A DNA stretch of 64,000 nucleotides, taken from NCBI GenBank assembly GCA_030682835.1, contig JAUXNG010000073.1, positions 1 to 64,000 of the forward strand. The letters run 5' to 3'. The notes below the pieces were generated by a model. That model did no database searches and was not told where the DNA came from. It saw nothing but the letters and a program-made list of their open reading frames with translations. The translations under genes and the position numbers were made by a program. This DNA comes from Hydrogenophaga sp. GTDB lineage: Bacteria > Pseudomonadota > Gammaproteobacteria > Burkholderiales > Burkholderiaceae_C. Shown piece after piece: positions 50,078 to 57,774 of this stretch (the stretch's first letter is position 1; each line of letters starts with the position of its first letter).

Positions 50078-50584
50078 ATGCAGAAGGGGCTATTAGGGCT
50101 GATCGCTTATATGTTGCTCAACGGGATGGCGGGCGCCGCCGTCCAATTTGATATCTCATCGGGTGCTGGCTTCGTGTCTGCTACCGATGTGCAGTTGCCT
50201 CTGGGCTGGAGTGATCCGCAATTCCAGCAGCGTGCGGCCGGCGTGACGTTCCGCTACCGCACCAGTGGCCGCTATACCGCAATCTGCTCGTGGCCGTTGC
50301 CGCAGGGAGGAGCCGCTGAGGAGTCCCGCACCCAGCCCTTCATGTGGGAAGTCGCACTGACCAATACCTTGCGGTTCGACAACAAGCAGCGTGGCCGCAT
50401 TGACGGTATTCAATTGCTGGGTTTTGCCCAGGCGGCGGGCAGCAACGAATCGGTGCCGACGGTGGGTTCGCCCTGCTCAAGTGGCGGCGGGGTGCCCGGC
50501 ACATGGTCGTCGGTGGCGCTGCAGGTGGAGGTCCGCACATTGGTGGCGCGTTTTGGCGGCGTGGACACCGTGTTGCCCTTCTGA
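50078..50584 (+). CDS. Small secreted protein B, paralog of A
   Basis: This 168-aa protein has a signal peptide (residues 1-19) and shares with A the pattern VQF, DVQLPLGW, AICSW, VPTVGSPCSS and GTWSSVALQ. It has two cysteines at equivalent positions, probably a disulfide. GAGGGG lies six bases before the ATG at 50078. Its stop overlaps the start of the TolC-like gene by one base, so the two are translated together. Function unknown. Confidence 0.75.
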   Translation: MQKGLLGLIAYMLLNGMAGAAVQFDISSGAGFVSATDVQLPLGWSDPQFQQRAAGVTFRYRTSGRYTAICSWPLPQGGAAEESRTQPFMWEVALTNTLRFDNKQRGRIDGIQLLGFAQAAGSNESVPTVGSPCSSGGGVPGTWSSVALQVEVRTLVARFGGVDTVLPF

Positions 50585-51972
50585 TGTCAATGAACAAGGT
50601 CTTGCCTGTGCTTTTCTTTCTTGTTTCGCGCTGCTTGCCTCGGGCGAGCGTGCTCATGGCGTGTGGTCTGGCTTTCGCGGCGCACGCCCAGTCCATGAAC
50701 TCGCTCGGCGTTTCTCAGGTTTCGGTCCCTGCGGGCGCCGAGTTGTCGCTCAGCATGGACGACGCGGTAGCCCTGGCATTGCAGAAGAGTTTTCGGGTGA
50801 CGCGCTCGGCCCGGTCCACCGAGATGGCCCAGATGCGTCTGGAGAGCACCCGAGCGCAATTCAGACCACGGTTCGACAGCACGCTCTCTCTGCAGGAATC
50901 CTTGCAGCTATCGGCCTCCCGTTCTGAGTACGGTCGGTACAAGAACGACCCCTATGCGAGCACGCAGCTGTCGGTCAACGCATATATGTCCATGCCCATC
51001 GACCTGTCGGGTATTCAGGGTCGGCAGGAGCGGCAAGCCCAATTGTCTTTGGAGAGCGCCACGATCAACGCCGAGCAGTCGACCATCGACATCCATGCCG
51101 ACGTCCGGTCCGCGTACGCGTCCGCACTGCGGGCCCAGGGCGTCGTGGAAGCCGACGAGGCGGTGGTGGTCGAACTGCGCAACATGATCGAACGGGCGCG
51201 CAGTCGCCGGCCGGCGGCTGTGCCTTTCCTGGAGGTGGAGCTGTCCAACGCCGAGCAGCTGCTCAGCCTCAGCCGCAGTGAAGCCCTCATTGCGCAGAAC
51301 GGCTTGAGGCAGCAACTGCGCCTGCCAGCCGACACCGTGCTGCGCCTCACCTCCAGCCTGAACCCGGACATTCCCAAAGTGGCCGTCGAGGGCCTGCTGG
51401 AAACAGCCCTTTCCAAGCGCTCGGATGTGCGCGACGCCCAGTTGCGCGTCCAGCAGGCCGAACTCGCCTTGGTGCAGTCGCGCGACAGTCGTCGTCCGTC
51501 TGGGAGTGTCTACGGTTACCTGTTCCAGTCCTACCGCGGGGCCAATCCGGGGCAGCTGAACAACAACATGAGCCGGTTCGGCGCGCTTATGGTCAACGTG
51601 AACGTGCCGCTGGTGTCCTGGGACAACGGCAACATGGACCGCGCGGAGCGCACGGCACTGCTGTCGCTGGAGCAGGCGCGAGACGACATGGAAGAGCAAC
51701 AGGCCCGCATTGCCACGGAGCTGCGTTTCCTGACCATCAACCTTGCGCAGGCGCAGCGACGGCTCGCCAGCCTGCCCAGTCCGCGCGCGGCGCTCGACTC
51801 GATGCGCCAAGCCGAAGAAGCAGTGCTTTCCTCGCCCAACTGGCAAGGCGAAATGGCGCAGGTGACCAATGCCCGCAACAGCTGGCGCCTCACCCACACC
51901 GCGTCCATGGAGGCGCTGGCCGACTACTACTCTGCCTATTTCCGCCTGCAGCGTTCCCTGGGAGAGCGCTGA
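50584..51972 (+). CDS. TolC-like outer membrane protein
   Basis: This 462-aa protein has a signal peptide and two long helical-barrel repeats of the TolC/OMF type, seen as heptad-rich stretches such as QRRLASLPSPRAALDSMRQA and NLAQAQ. No periplasmic adaptor or inner-membrane pump is encoded nearby, so it may serve an exporter elsewhere or be specific to the secreted proteins upstream. The ATG at 50584 overlaps the upstream stop codon; MNKVL two codons later is an alternative. Confidence 0.85.
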   Translation: MSMNKVLPVLFFLVSRCLPRASVLMACGLAFAAHAQSMNSLGVSQVSVPAGAELSLSMDDAVALALQKSFRVTRSARSTEMAQMRLESTRAQFRPRFDSTLSLQESLQLSASRSEYGRYKNDPYASTQLSVNAYMSMPIDLSGIQGRQERQAQLSLESATINAEQSTIDIHADVRSAYASALRAQGVVEADEAVVVELRNMIERARSRRPAAVPFLEVELSNAEQLLSLSRSEALIAQNGLRQQLRLPADTVLRLTSSLNPDIPKVAVEGLLETALSKRSDVRDAQLRVQQAELALVQSRDSRRPSGSVYGYLFQSYRGANPGQLNNNMSRFGALMVNVNVPLVSWDNGNMDRAERTALLSLEQARDDMEEQQARIATELRFLTINLAQAQRRLASLPSPRAALDSMRQAEEAVLSSPNWQGEMAQVTNARNSWRLTHTASMEALADYYSAYFRLQRSLGER

Positions 51973-52029
51973 ACCCATGCCAGACCGTGACCGGTGCCAA
52001 GGCGGCACGGGTGGTGGGGCAGGGCTTGT

Positions 52030-52317
52030 TCAATCGAGCGGTTTGAGCTGGGTGGCCAGCACCCGCACCGCCACCGCGGCACCACCACCGGCCGGTTCGA
52101 GGCGAACCACCTCGCCACGGGCCTGAAAGCCCAGCTGGCCGCCTGCGGTGGGGAAGAGAATTTCGAAGTCGATGAAGCTACCCAGGTCCTGCTGGCAGTC
52201 GGTGTCGATCAGCAGGCCACTGTGGCTCACATTGCGCGTGACGCCTTTGCCACCACCGGCCAGCAGAACCTCCAGATGCAGGGGTTCGCGGTGGTCAATG
52301 CGACGTTCGTGAGTCAT
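52030..52317 (-). CDS. PilZ-domain protein
   Basis: This 95-aa protein is essentially one PilZ domain, with the c-di-GMP-binding RIDHR (RxxxR type) near the start and NVSHSG (D/NxSxxG) about 25 residues later. It probably binds c-di-GMP. A longer upstream frame is shadow of the regulatory gap. It diverges from the LuxR-type gene, sharing the boxes at 52375-52458, and faces the TolC-like gene. Confidence 0.85.
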   Translation of the reverse strand: MTHERRIDHREPLHLEVLLAGGGKGVTRNVSHSGLLIDTDCQQDLGSFIDFEILFPTAGGQLGFQARGEVVRLEPAGGGAAVAVRVLATQLKPLD

Positions 52318-52374
52318 GACCCATTGTGCACAGATGAGAAGCATCTGTGTATGGGATGCAAGGCGCTTTTTTTG

Positions 52375-52458
52375 CGGCCATTTCGCTGCATCACGCCTTG
52401 CGACGAAGGGATAAAAGTCACACCTTGGTATTGCTCGAAGGTAGGTGTTTTTGTTACG
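52375..52458 (+). promoter_or_regulatory. Shared boxes between PilZ and LuxR genes
   Basis: CGGCCATTTC at 52375, AAGTCACAC at 52415 and TTTGTTACG at 52450 resemble CGGCCATTTC, AAGTCACAC and TTTGTCACG upstream of the secreted-protein operon, with different spacing. A palindrome TGTTAC-N5-GTAACA lies at 52452-52468. A common regulator, possibly the LuxR-type protein itself, is inferred. Confidence 0.45.
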
Positions 52459-52524
52459 TGCTGTAACATTGTGATTCAGGTGGAGGCGCATGCTTTCCTC
52501 ACATAAAAGAAACAAGAAACCCAC

Positions 52525-53208
52525 ATGCAACCCACATCCGTCACGTCAGGGCCCATCCGTGTTCAGGTGGTGGCGCAGCCCATCGTTGCCTGGGGGCTGG
52601 AGCGATTGATCGAGTCGGCCCATCCGCGCCTGTGCGTGGCCGGCAGCAGTGAATACATCAAAGACTGTCTGGAACAGCTGCAGAAAAATCCCGCCGACGT
52701 GGCGCTGGTCGATCTGGACAACGAAGCGGGCGAAGAAGCGGTGTCTCAGCTCTTCGCGATGACGCACATGCACATACTGGCCATCGGCAGCACGCACAAG
52801 ACGGCCCAGCAAGACAGCGCAGTGCTGGCGGGGGCGCGTGGCGTGATCGAGAAGCGAGAATCACCCGCCTTGCTGCTCAAGGCCCTTGAGAAGGTGCACG
52901 AGGGCGAACTGTGGGTAGGGCGGGTGGCGACCAGCCGCATTTTTTCCGAGCTGGCCCGGCAAAAAACGGCCAAGGTGCCCAGCCCCGAGGCGGGGCGCAT
53001 TGCCAGCCTCACGCCACGGGAGCGCCAGGCCATCGCCGCGCTGGCCAGTGACGCCACGGCGCCCGGCAAGGTGATTGCGGCACGCCTGCACATCAGCGAG
53101 CACACCCTTCGCAACCACCTCACGGTGATCTACAGCAAACTCGGGGTCCCGAACAGGCTCGCCCTGTATGCCTACGCGCGCCAGCACGGCCTGACCGACC
53201 CCGACTGA
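52525..53208 (+). CDS. LuxR-type regulator with degenerate receiver
   Basis: This 227-aa protein has a receiver-like N-terminus and a LuxR HTH (LTPRERQAIAALASD to SEHTLRNHLTVIYSKLGV). The receiver keeps an Asp (VALVDLDNE) and a Lys (VIEKRES), but the acidic pocket at the start (normally DD) reads VVAQP. It may be regulated without normal phosphorylation. It is a candidate controller of the neighbouring PilZ and secreted-protein units. Confidence 0.85.
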   Translation: MQPTSVTSGPIRVQVVAQPIVAWGLERLIESAHPRLCVAGSSEYIKDCLEQLQKNPADVALVDLDNEAGEEAVSQLFAMTHMHILAIGSTHKTAQQDSAVLAGARGVIEKRESPALLLKALEKVHEGELWVGRVATSRIFSELARQKTAKVPSPEAGRIASLTPRERQAIAALASDATAPGKVIAARLHISEHTLRNHLTVIYSKLGVPNRLALYAYARQHGLTDPD

Positions 53209-53344
53209 ACGGCTTGCACGGGTCGCGGTGGCATAGTGGCTGCGGAACTCAAGCGCGCGGGCCCTGCTCATGCCGGTGGGAGCAACTGTCTGTGTGCAGC
53301 CTGCTTGCTCCCAATGTGCCCCCTGCAACCTTCTGGAGACACCG

Positions 53345-54253
53345 ATGCCCCACACCTACCCCGATCTGATCGCCGACGGTCGCGCGTTGCTGCACGCTGC
53401 CGACGCACCTGCACCCCTGCCCACACGCCGCACTGCCCTCAAGGCTGCTGTCGGTGTGGGATACGCTGCCGCCGTGCTGCCCACGCTGGCCCAGACCGCC
53501 ATCAAGACACCCGCCACCGGCCTCACGGCGGGCGAGGTGACGATCGACGTCAACGGCTTCCCCATGCCGGTTTACCGCGCTGCGCCTGAAGGCAAGACCG
53601 GCCTGCCGGTGGTGCTGGTGCTGTCGGAGATCTTTGGCGTCCACGACTACATTGCCGACACCGCGCGCCGTTTCGCCCAGGCTGGCTACATGGCCATCGC
53701 GCCCGAGCTGTTCGTGCGCCAGGGCGACGCGCAGAGTTACGGCGAAATGGCCCGCCTGATCGCCGAGGTGATCGCCAAGGTGCCCGACGCGCAGGTGATG
53801 GGCGACCTCGACGCCTGCGTGCGCTGGGCCGGCGCCAACGGCGGTGACACGTCGCGCCTGGGCGTCACCGGCTTTTGCTGGGGCGGCCGCCAGACCTGGC
53901 TGTATGCCGCGCACAACCCGGCGGTGAAGGCGGGTGTGGCCTGGTATGGCCGGCTGGTGGGGCAGGCCAGCGAACTCACGCCGCGCAACCCTGTGGACGT
54001 GGCGGGTCAGCTACACGGCCCGGTGCTGGGCCTGTATGGCGCTGAAGACACCGGCATCCCGCTGGACACGGTGGAGCAGATGAAAACGGCGCTGGCCGCG
54101 GGCAGCGCTGCCGCCAGGGCGTCCAGTTTTGTGGTGTACCCGGGCGCGCAGCACGCGTTTCATGCCGATTACCGGCCGACCTACCGCAAGGAAGCGGCAG
54201 AAGACGGCCAGCGCCGGGCGCTCGAATGGTTCCGGCGCCACGGTGTGGCGTAA
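53345..54253 (+). CDS. Exported dienelactone hydrolase family protein
   Basis: This 302-aa alpha/beta hydrolase has a Tat-like signal (TRRTALKAAVGVG to TLAQ) and the DLH nucleophile elbow GFCWGGR (Cys), with Asp in GAEDTGI and His in AQHAFHAD completing a Cys-Asp-His triad. It may act on lactones or esters in the periplasm; substrate unknown. GGAGA seven bases before the ATG at 53345 sets the start; an upstream in-frame ATG at 53270 lacks a signal. Confidence 0.88.
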   Translation: MPHTYPDLIADGRALLHAADAPAPLPTRRTALKAAVGVGYAAAVLPTLAQTAIKTPATGLTAGEVTIDVNGFPMPVYRAAPEGKTGLPVVLVLSEIFGVHDYIADTARRFAQAGYMAIAPELFVRQGDAQSYGEMARLIAEVIAKVPDAQVMGDLDACVRWAGANGGDTSRLGVTGFCWGGRQTWLYAAHNPAVKAGVAWYGRLVGQASELTPRNPVDVAGQLHGPVLGLYGAEDTGIPLDTVEQMKTALAAGSAAARASSFVVYPGAQHAFHADYRPTYRKEAAEDGQRRALEWFRRHGVA

Positions 54254-54276
54254 TACGGGCTGAACAGATGACCCGG

Positions 54277-54300
54277 GGCCGCTGATCAGCGGCCTTTCTT
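54277..54300 (+). terminator. Terminator after the dienelactone hydrolase gene
   Basis: GGCCGCTGATCAGCGGCC is an 18-nt perfect palindrome followed by TTTCTT. Confidence 0.75.
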
Positions 54301-54354
54301 ATGGCACACACCCGGCGCGTGGTGTGCCTGCCCCGTGCAGAGAAACTTGAACAC

Positions 54355-55170
54355 ATGACCTTGATCGCGATCCTGATAGGCACCATCGCGGCCGGCGTGG
54401 GCAGCGTGTGGCTGGCCGCCTTGCTGAGCTTTGCCATGCTGGCGCGTTTCACCCAGCACATGCTGAGCCTGGCCGCGGGTGCGCTCATGGCCACAGCTTT
54501 CATGCACCTGCTGCCCGAGGCCTTCGAAAGCCAGGCCAGCGCCCACGACCTGTTTGCCCTGCTGCTGGGCGGGCTGGTGTTCTTCTTTCTGCTCGACAAG
54601 GCCGAGCTCTGGCACCACGGACACGAACACCACCACGGCGGGCACGATGACCACGGCCATGGTCATGCCCACCCTCATGCGCACCACAGTGCGCACCACC
54701 ACACGCAGGACTCGCCCCGATCGGGCGGCTGGGCGGTGCTGGCGGGCGACAGTGTGCACGCGTTTGGCGACGGCATCCTGATCGCCTCGGCCTTTCTGGC
54801 CGACATGCAGCTGGGTGTGGTGGCGGCGCTGGCCGTGCTGGCCCATGAGGTGCCGCACCACATGGGCGATCTGGTGGTGTTGCGGGCTACCTCGGGCACC
54901 CAGCGCGCTGCGCTGATCAAGGTGTCACTTGCGGGCACCGTGACCGCGCTGGGCGGTGTCCTCGGTTATTTCCTGCTGTCGAGCTTTGACGATTTCCTGC
55001 CGTACTTCCTGGTCGCCGCTTCCAGCAGTTTTGTCTACGTGGCTCTGGCCGACCTCATTCCCCAGCTGCAGAAACGGCTGAGCCTGCGCGAAACAGCCGC
55101 CCAGGTGAGCTGGCTGGTGGCGGGTATCGCGCTGGTCAGCCTCGTGAGCGGGCTGGCCCACGCCCACTGA
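54355..55170 (+). CDS. ZIP-family metal transporter
   Basis: This 271-aa inner-membrane protein has about eight helices and a His-rich cytoplasmic loop (HGHEHHHGGHDDHGHGHAHP) between helices 3 and 4. The metal-transport motifs in HAFGDGILIASAF and LAHEVPHHMGD are intact. Substrates are zinc or related divalent metals. The ATG at 54355 gives MTLIAILIG; upstream frame is leader. Confidence 0.92.
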   Translation: MTLIAILIGTIAAGVGSVWLAALLSFAMLARFTQHMLSLAAGALMATAFMHLLPEAFESQASAHDLFALLLGGLVFFFLLDKAELWHHGHEHHHGGHDDHGHGHAHPHAHHSAHHHTQDSPRSGGWAVLAGDSVHAFGDGILIASAFLADMQLGVVAALAVLAHEVPHHMGDLVVLRATSGTQRAALIKVSLAGTVTALGGVLGYFLLSSFDDFLPYFLVAASSSFVYVALADLIPQLQKRLSLRETAAQVSWLVAGIALVSLVSGLAHAH

Positions 55171-55191
55171 AGGGCTGCCGTCGGGGCGTGT

Positions 55192-57774
55192 TCAGCCAGG
55201 TTCGCCGCTGCCGAAACTGAATTCGAAGCGGGCGCCCTGGCCGACGGCGCCCTGTCCCTGTATGCGGCCGCCGTGGCGTTCGATGATGCGGCGCACGGTG
55301 GCCAGACCAATGCCTGAGCCTTCGAATTCACTGGCCGCGTGCAGCCGGTTGAAGGGTTTGAACAGGCGGTCTGAGCGTTTCATGTCGAAACCGGCACCGT
55401 TGTCGCGCACAAAGAAGGTGGGCGGCGCACCGCCCGCTCCGGGCAGCTGGCCGAGTTCGATCACCGGCTGGGGCTGCAGGCGCGTGTACTTCCATGCATT
55501 GCCGAGCAGGTTTTCCAGCACGATCTGAGCCATGCGGGCATCGCAGTCGGCCATCATGTCTGCGGTGATTCGCACCTCGACCTGGCGCTCGGGGTCGCGC
55601 TGGCTTTCGCGCCGCACCACATCCTCTGCCAGCTCGGTCAGGTTCACCTGCATGCGCTGCAGCCGCCCCTGGCTCACCCGCGCCAGCGCCAGCAGGTCGG
55701 TGATGAGGCCATTCATGCGGCTCACCGAGCCGTTGATGCGCTCGATCAGGTCCTCATCTTCCGGCGTGAGCCGGGCGGCCAGCTGCTCTTGCAGCACGTG
55801 CATGAAGCCGTCGATGGAACGCAACGGCGATTTGAGGTCGTGGGAGACCGAGTAGGCGAACGAGTCCAGCTCGCGGTTGAGGTACTCGAGCTGGGCGGTG
55901 CGTTCGGCCACGCGCTGTTCCAGGCTGGCGTGCAGCTGGCGGATTTCCCGGTCTCGCCGCAGGCGCAGCAGTTCGGCGTTGCAGCGGCTGGCGAAGATGG
56001 TCAGCAGCGCGTGCAGATCGTCGTTGTAGTCCGGCATGAGCCGCCAGGTCACTGCGATCACGCCGGCCGGCGAGCCGTCGGCGTCGCGCAGGGTCACGCC
56101 GGCGAAGGCCTGCATGTCATCGGGGTCAAACGGTGGTGCGTGCTGGACGATCTGACGGGCTCGCGTGTCGATCAGCAGCAGATCGTCTTGCAGCAGCAGG
56201 CGCGCGTAGGCGGTGTGCAGGAGCCCGACGCGCCGGTTGGGCTGCAGTTCGCCGTGGTGCAGCAGTGCCAGGGTGTCGAGCTGCTGATCGCTGGTGATTT
56301 CGGCGATCACGATGCCGTCGGCTGCAATGGCACTGGCCAGGTGCTCGGCGGCAGACAGGAAATAGGCTTCGCCGGTGTGCGTGGCCACGCTGCGGGCCAC
56401 GGTCATCAGCATGGCCTCGCGCCGGCGCTGTTCGGTCACGTTGATGGTGTAGGCCAGCGCACAGCGTTCGCCATTGAGGTCGATGGTCTGCGACCACAGG
56501 GTCACGTCAACCGCTTCACCCTGCTTGCTGCGCAGGCGGGTGGAGAAATTCAGCACCTGACCCTGCTCCATCAGCTGGCTGGTGTAGCGCTCATGCTCGG
56601 TCTCTGACAGCCACACCTCGACCTCTCGCGCTGTGCGCCCGAGCAGGTCTTCCTGCGAATACCCCAGCACCCGCTCATTGGCCGGGTTGACTTCAAGGTA
56701 GGTGCCGTCGCTGATGCGGCTGATCACGGCGCCGATGGGGCTCGACAGGAAGGCTTTCGAGAAGCGCTCCTCGGATTGTTCCAGCGCCGTGCGCGAGGCC
56801 TGCTCGGCCGTGATGTCGAGCACCATCACGAGCAGCAGACGCTCGTCCTGCTGGGTGACGACGTTCGCGTAGATCATCACGTCCAGCAGGCGACCATCGT
56901 GGCAGCAGGTGGTGGCGCGCAGTCCGTTGACGCGTCCGTGCACCTTCAGAGCCGCGCGAAACGCGAGGTGTTCGTGGCCATGGGTCCAGAACGTCGGTGG
57001 CGGGCGGCCAATGAGTTCTTCGCGGGAGTATCCGAACAGCTTCACGAAAGCCAGGTTTGCGTCCACCACCTCCTGGGTGCCGACGCGCTGCACCAGGCAG
57101 GCCGCGGGGTTGTTCCGAAACAGCACCATGAAGCGTTCTTCACTGGCCCGCAGGTCGGTCTCCACTGCCCGGGCGCGTCCCAGGGCCGCTTCCAGGCGTC
57201 TGAACGCATCCGTCATGCGAAAGCGGGTGTAGAAGACGCTCGCCAGGATCGTGAAGATGACCACGATCTGCACGATCCAGACCGCCAGGCCCAGTTGCAG
57301 CGGGCGCCCACCAATGTGGCCGAGCTGCTCCAGCCGGATGATGGCGCCGAGGGCCAGGGCGCAGTACACGCCGGTGACGATGGTTGCCCGTCGGGGCAGA
57401 AAGGTGCCCGCCATCACCAGCGCGGCCATCAGGACCAGCACGGCTGCACTGCGCACGCTGCCGTCGACGAGCATGCCCGCGGTGGAGCCGAGCACCAGAC
57501 TGCCCACGAACAGGTGGGCCGCCAGGCGGACGAAGCCCCGATGGAACAGCAGCCAGGTCAGCCAGAGGAAGGCTGTGAGCCCCAGAACCACCAGCAGGAT
57601 GGGCGCCATGCCGTCCCGAAACCACAGGGCGAGGCTGACCAGGGGCGCCCCGACAGAAACCGTGCCCAGCAGCGCGTTCAGGGCGTCGCGCTGGTGCGCC
57701 GCCAGCGTGGGCGTGTCCTGCGCGTCCATGGGGTCGTCGCGCCAGCCGGTGGCGTCTGTCTGGGTCGTCGTCAT
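55192..57774 (-). CDS. Orphan membrane histidine kinase with PAS and GAF domains, tandem copy B
   Basis: This 860-aa kinase has an N-terminal bundle of about five or six membrane helices (residues 30-190), two PAS domains (about 215-330 and 335-455), a GAF-like region (about 460-610), and a bacteriophytochrome-type HisKA (SVSHDLKSPLRSIDGF) with HATPase domain. It overlaps the upstream kinase gene by 4 bp (ATGA) and shares its full architecture. No receiver gene is nearby. Confidence 0.9.
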   Translation of the reverse strand: MTTTQTDATGWRDDPMDAQDTPTLAAHQRDALNALLGTVSVGAPLVSLALWFRDGMAPILLVVLGLTAFLWLTWLLFHRGFVRLAAHLFVGSLVLGSTAGMLVDGSVRSAAVLVLMAALVMAGTFLPRRATIVTGVYCALALGAIIRLEQLGHIGGRPLQLGLAVWIVQIVVIFTILASVFYTRFRMTDAFRRLEAALGRARAVETDLRASEERFMVLFRNNPAACLVQRVGTQEVVDANLAFVKLFGYSREELIGRPPPTFWTHGHEHLAFRAALKVHGRVNGLRATTCCHDGRLLDVMIYANVVTQQDERLLLVMVLDITAEQASRTALEQSEERFSKAFLSSPIGAVISRISDGTYLEVNPANERVLGYSQEDLLGRTAREVEVWLSETEHERYTSQLMEQGQVLNFSTRLRSKQGEAVDVTLWSQTIDLNGERCALAYTINVTEQRRREAMLMTVARSVATHTGEAYFLSAAEHLASAIAADGIVIAEITSDQQLDTLALLHHGELQPNRRVGLLHTAYARLLLQDDLLLIDTRARQIVQHAPPFDPDDMQAFAGVTLRDADGSPAGVIAVTWRLMPDYNDDLHALLTIFASRCNAELLRLRRDREIRQLHASLEQRVAERTAQLEYLNRELDSFAYSVSHDLKSPLRSIDGFMHVLQEQLAARLTPEDEDLIERINGSVSRMNGLITDLLALARVSQGRLQRMQVNLTELAEDVVRRESQRDPERQVEVRITADMMADCDARMAQIVLENLLGNAWKYTRLQPQPVIELGQLPGAGGAPPTFFVRDNGAGFDMKRSDRLFKPFNRLHAASEFEGSGIGLATVRRIIERHGGRIQGQGAVGQGARFEFSFGSGEPG

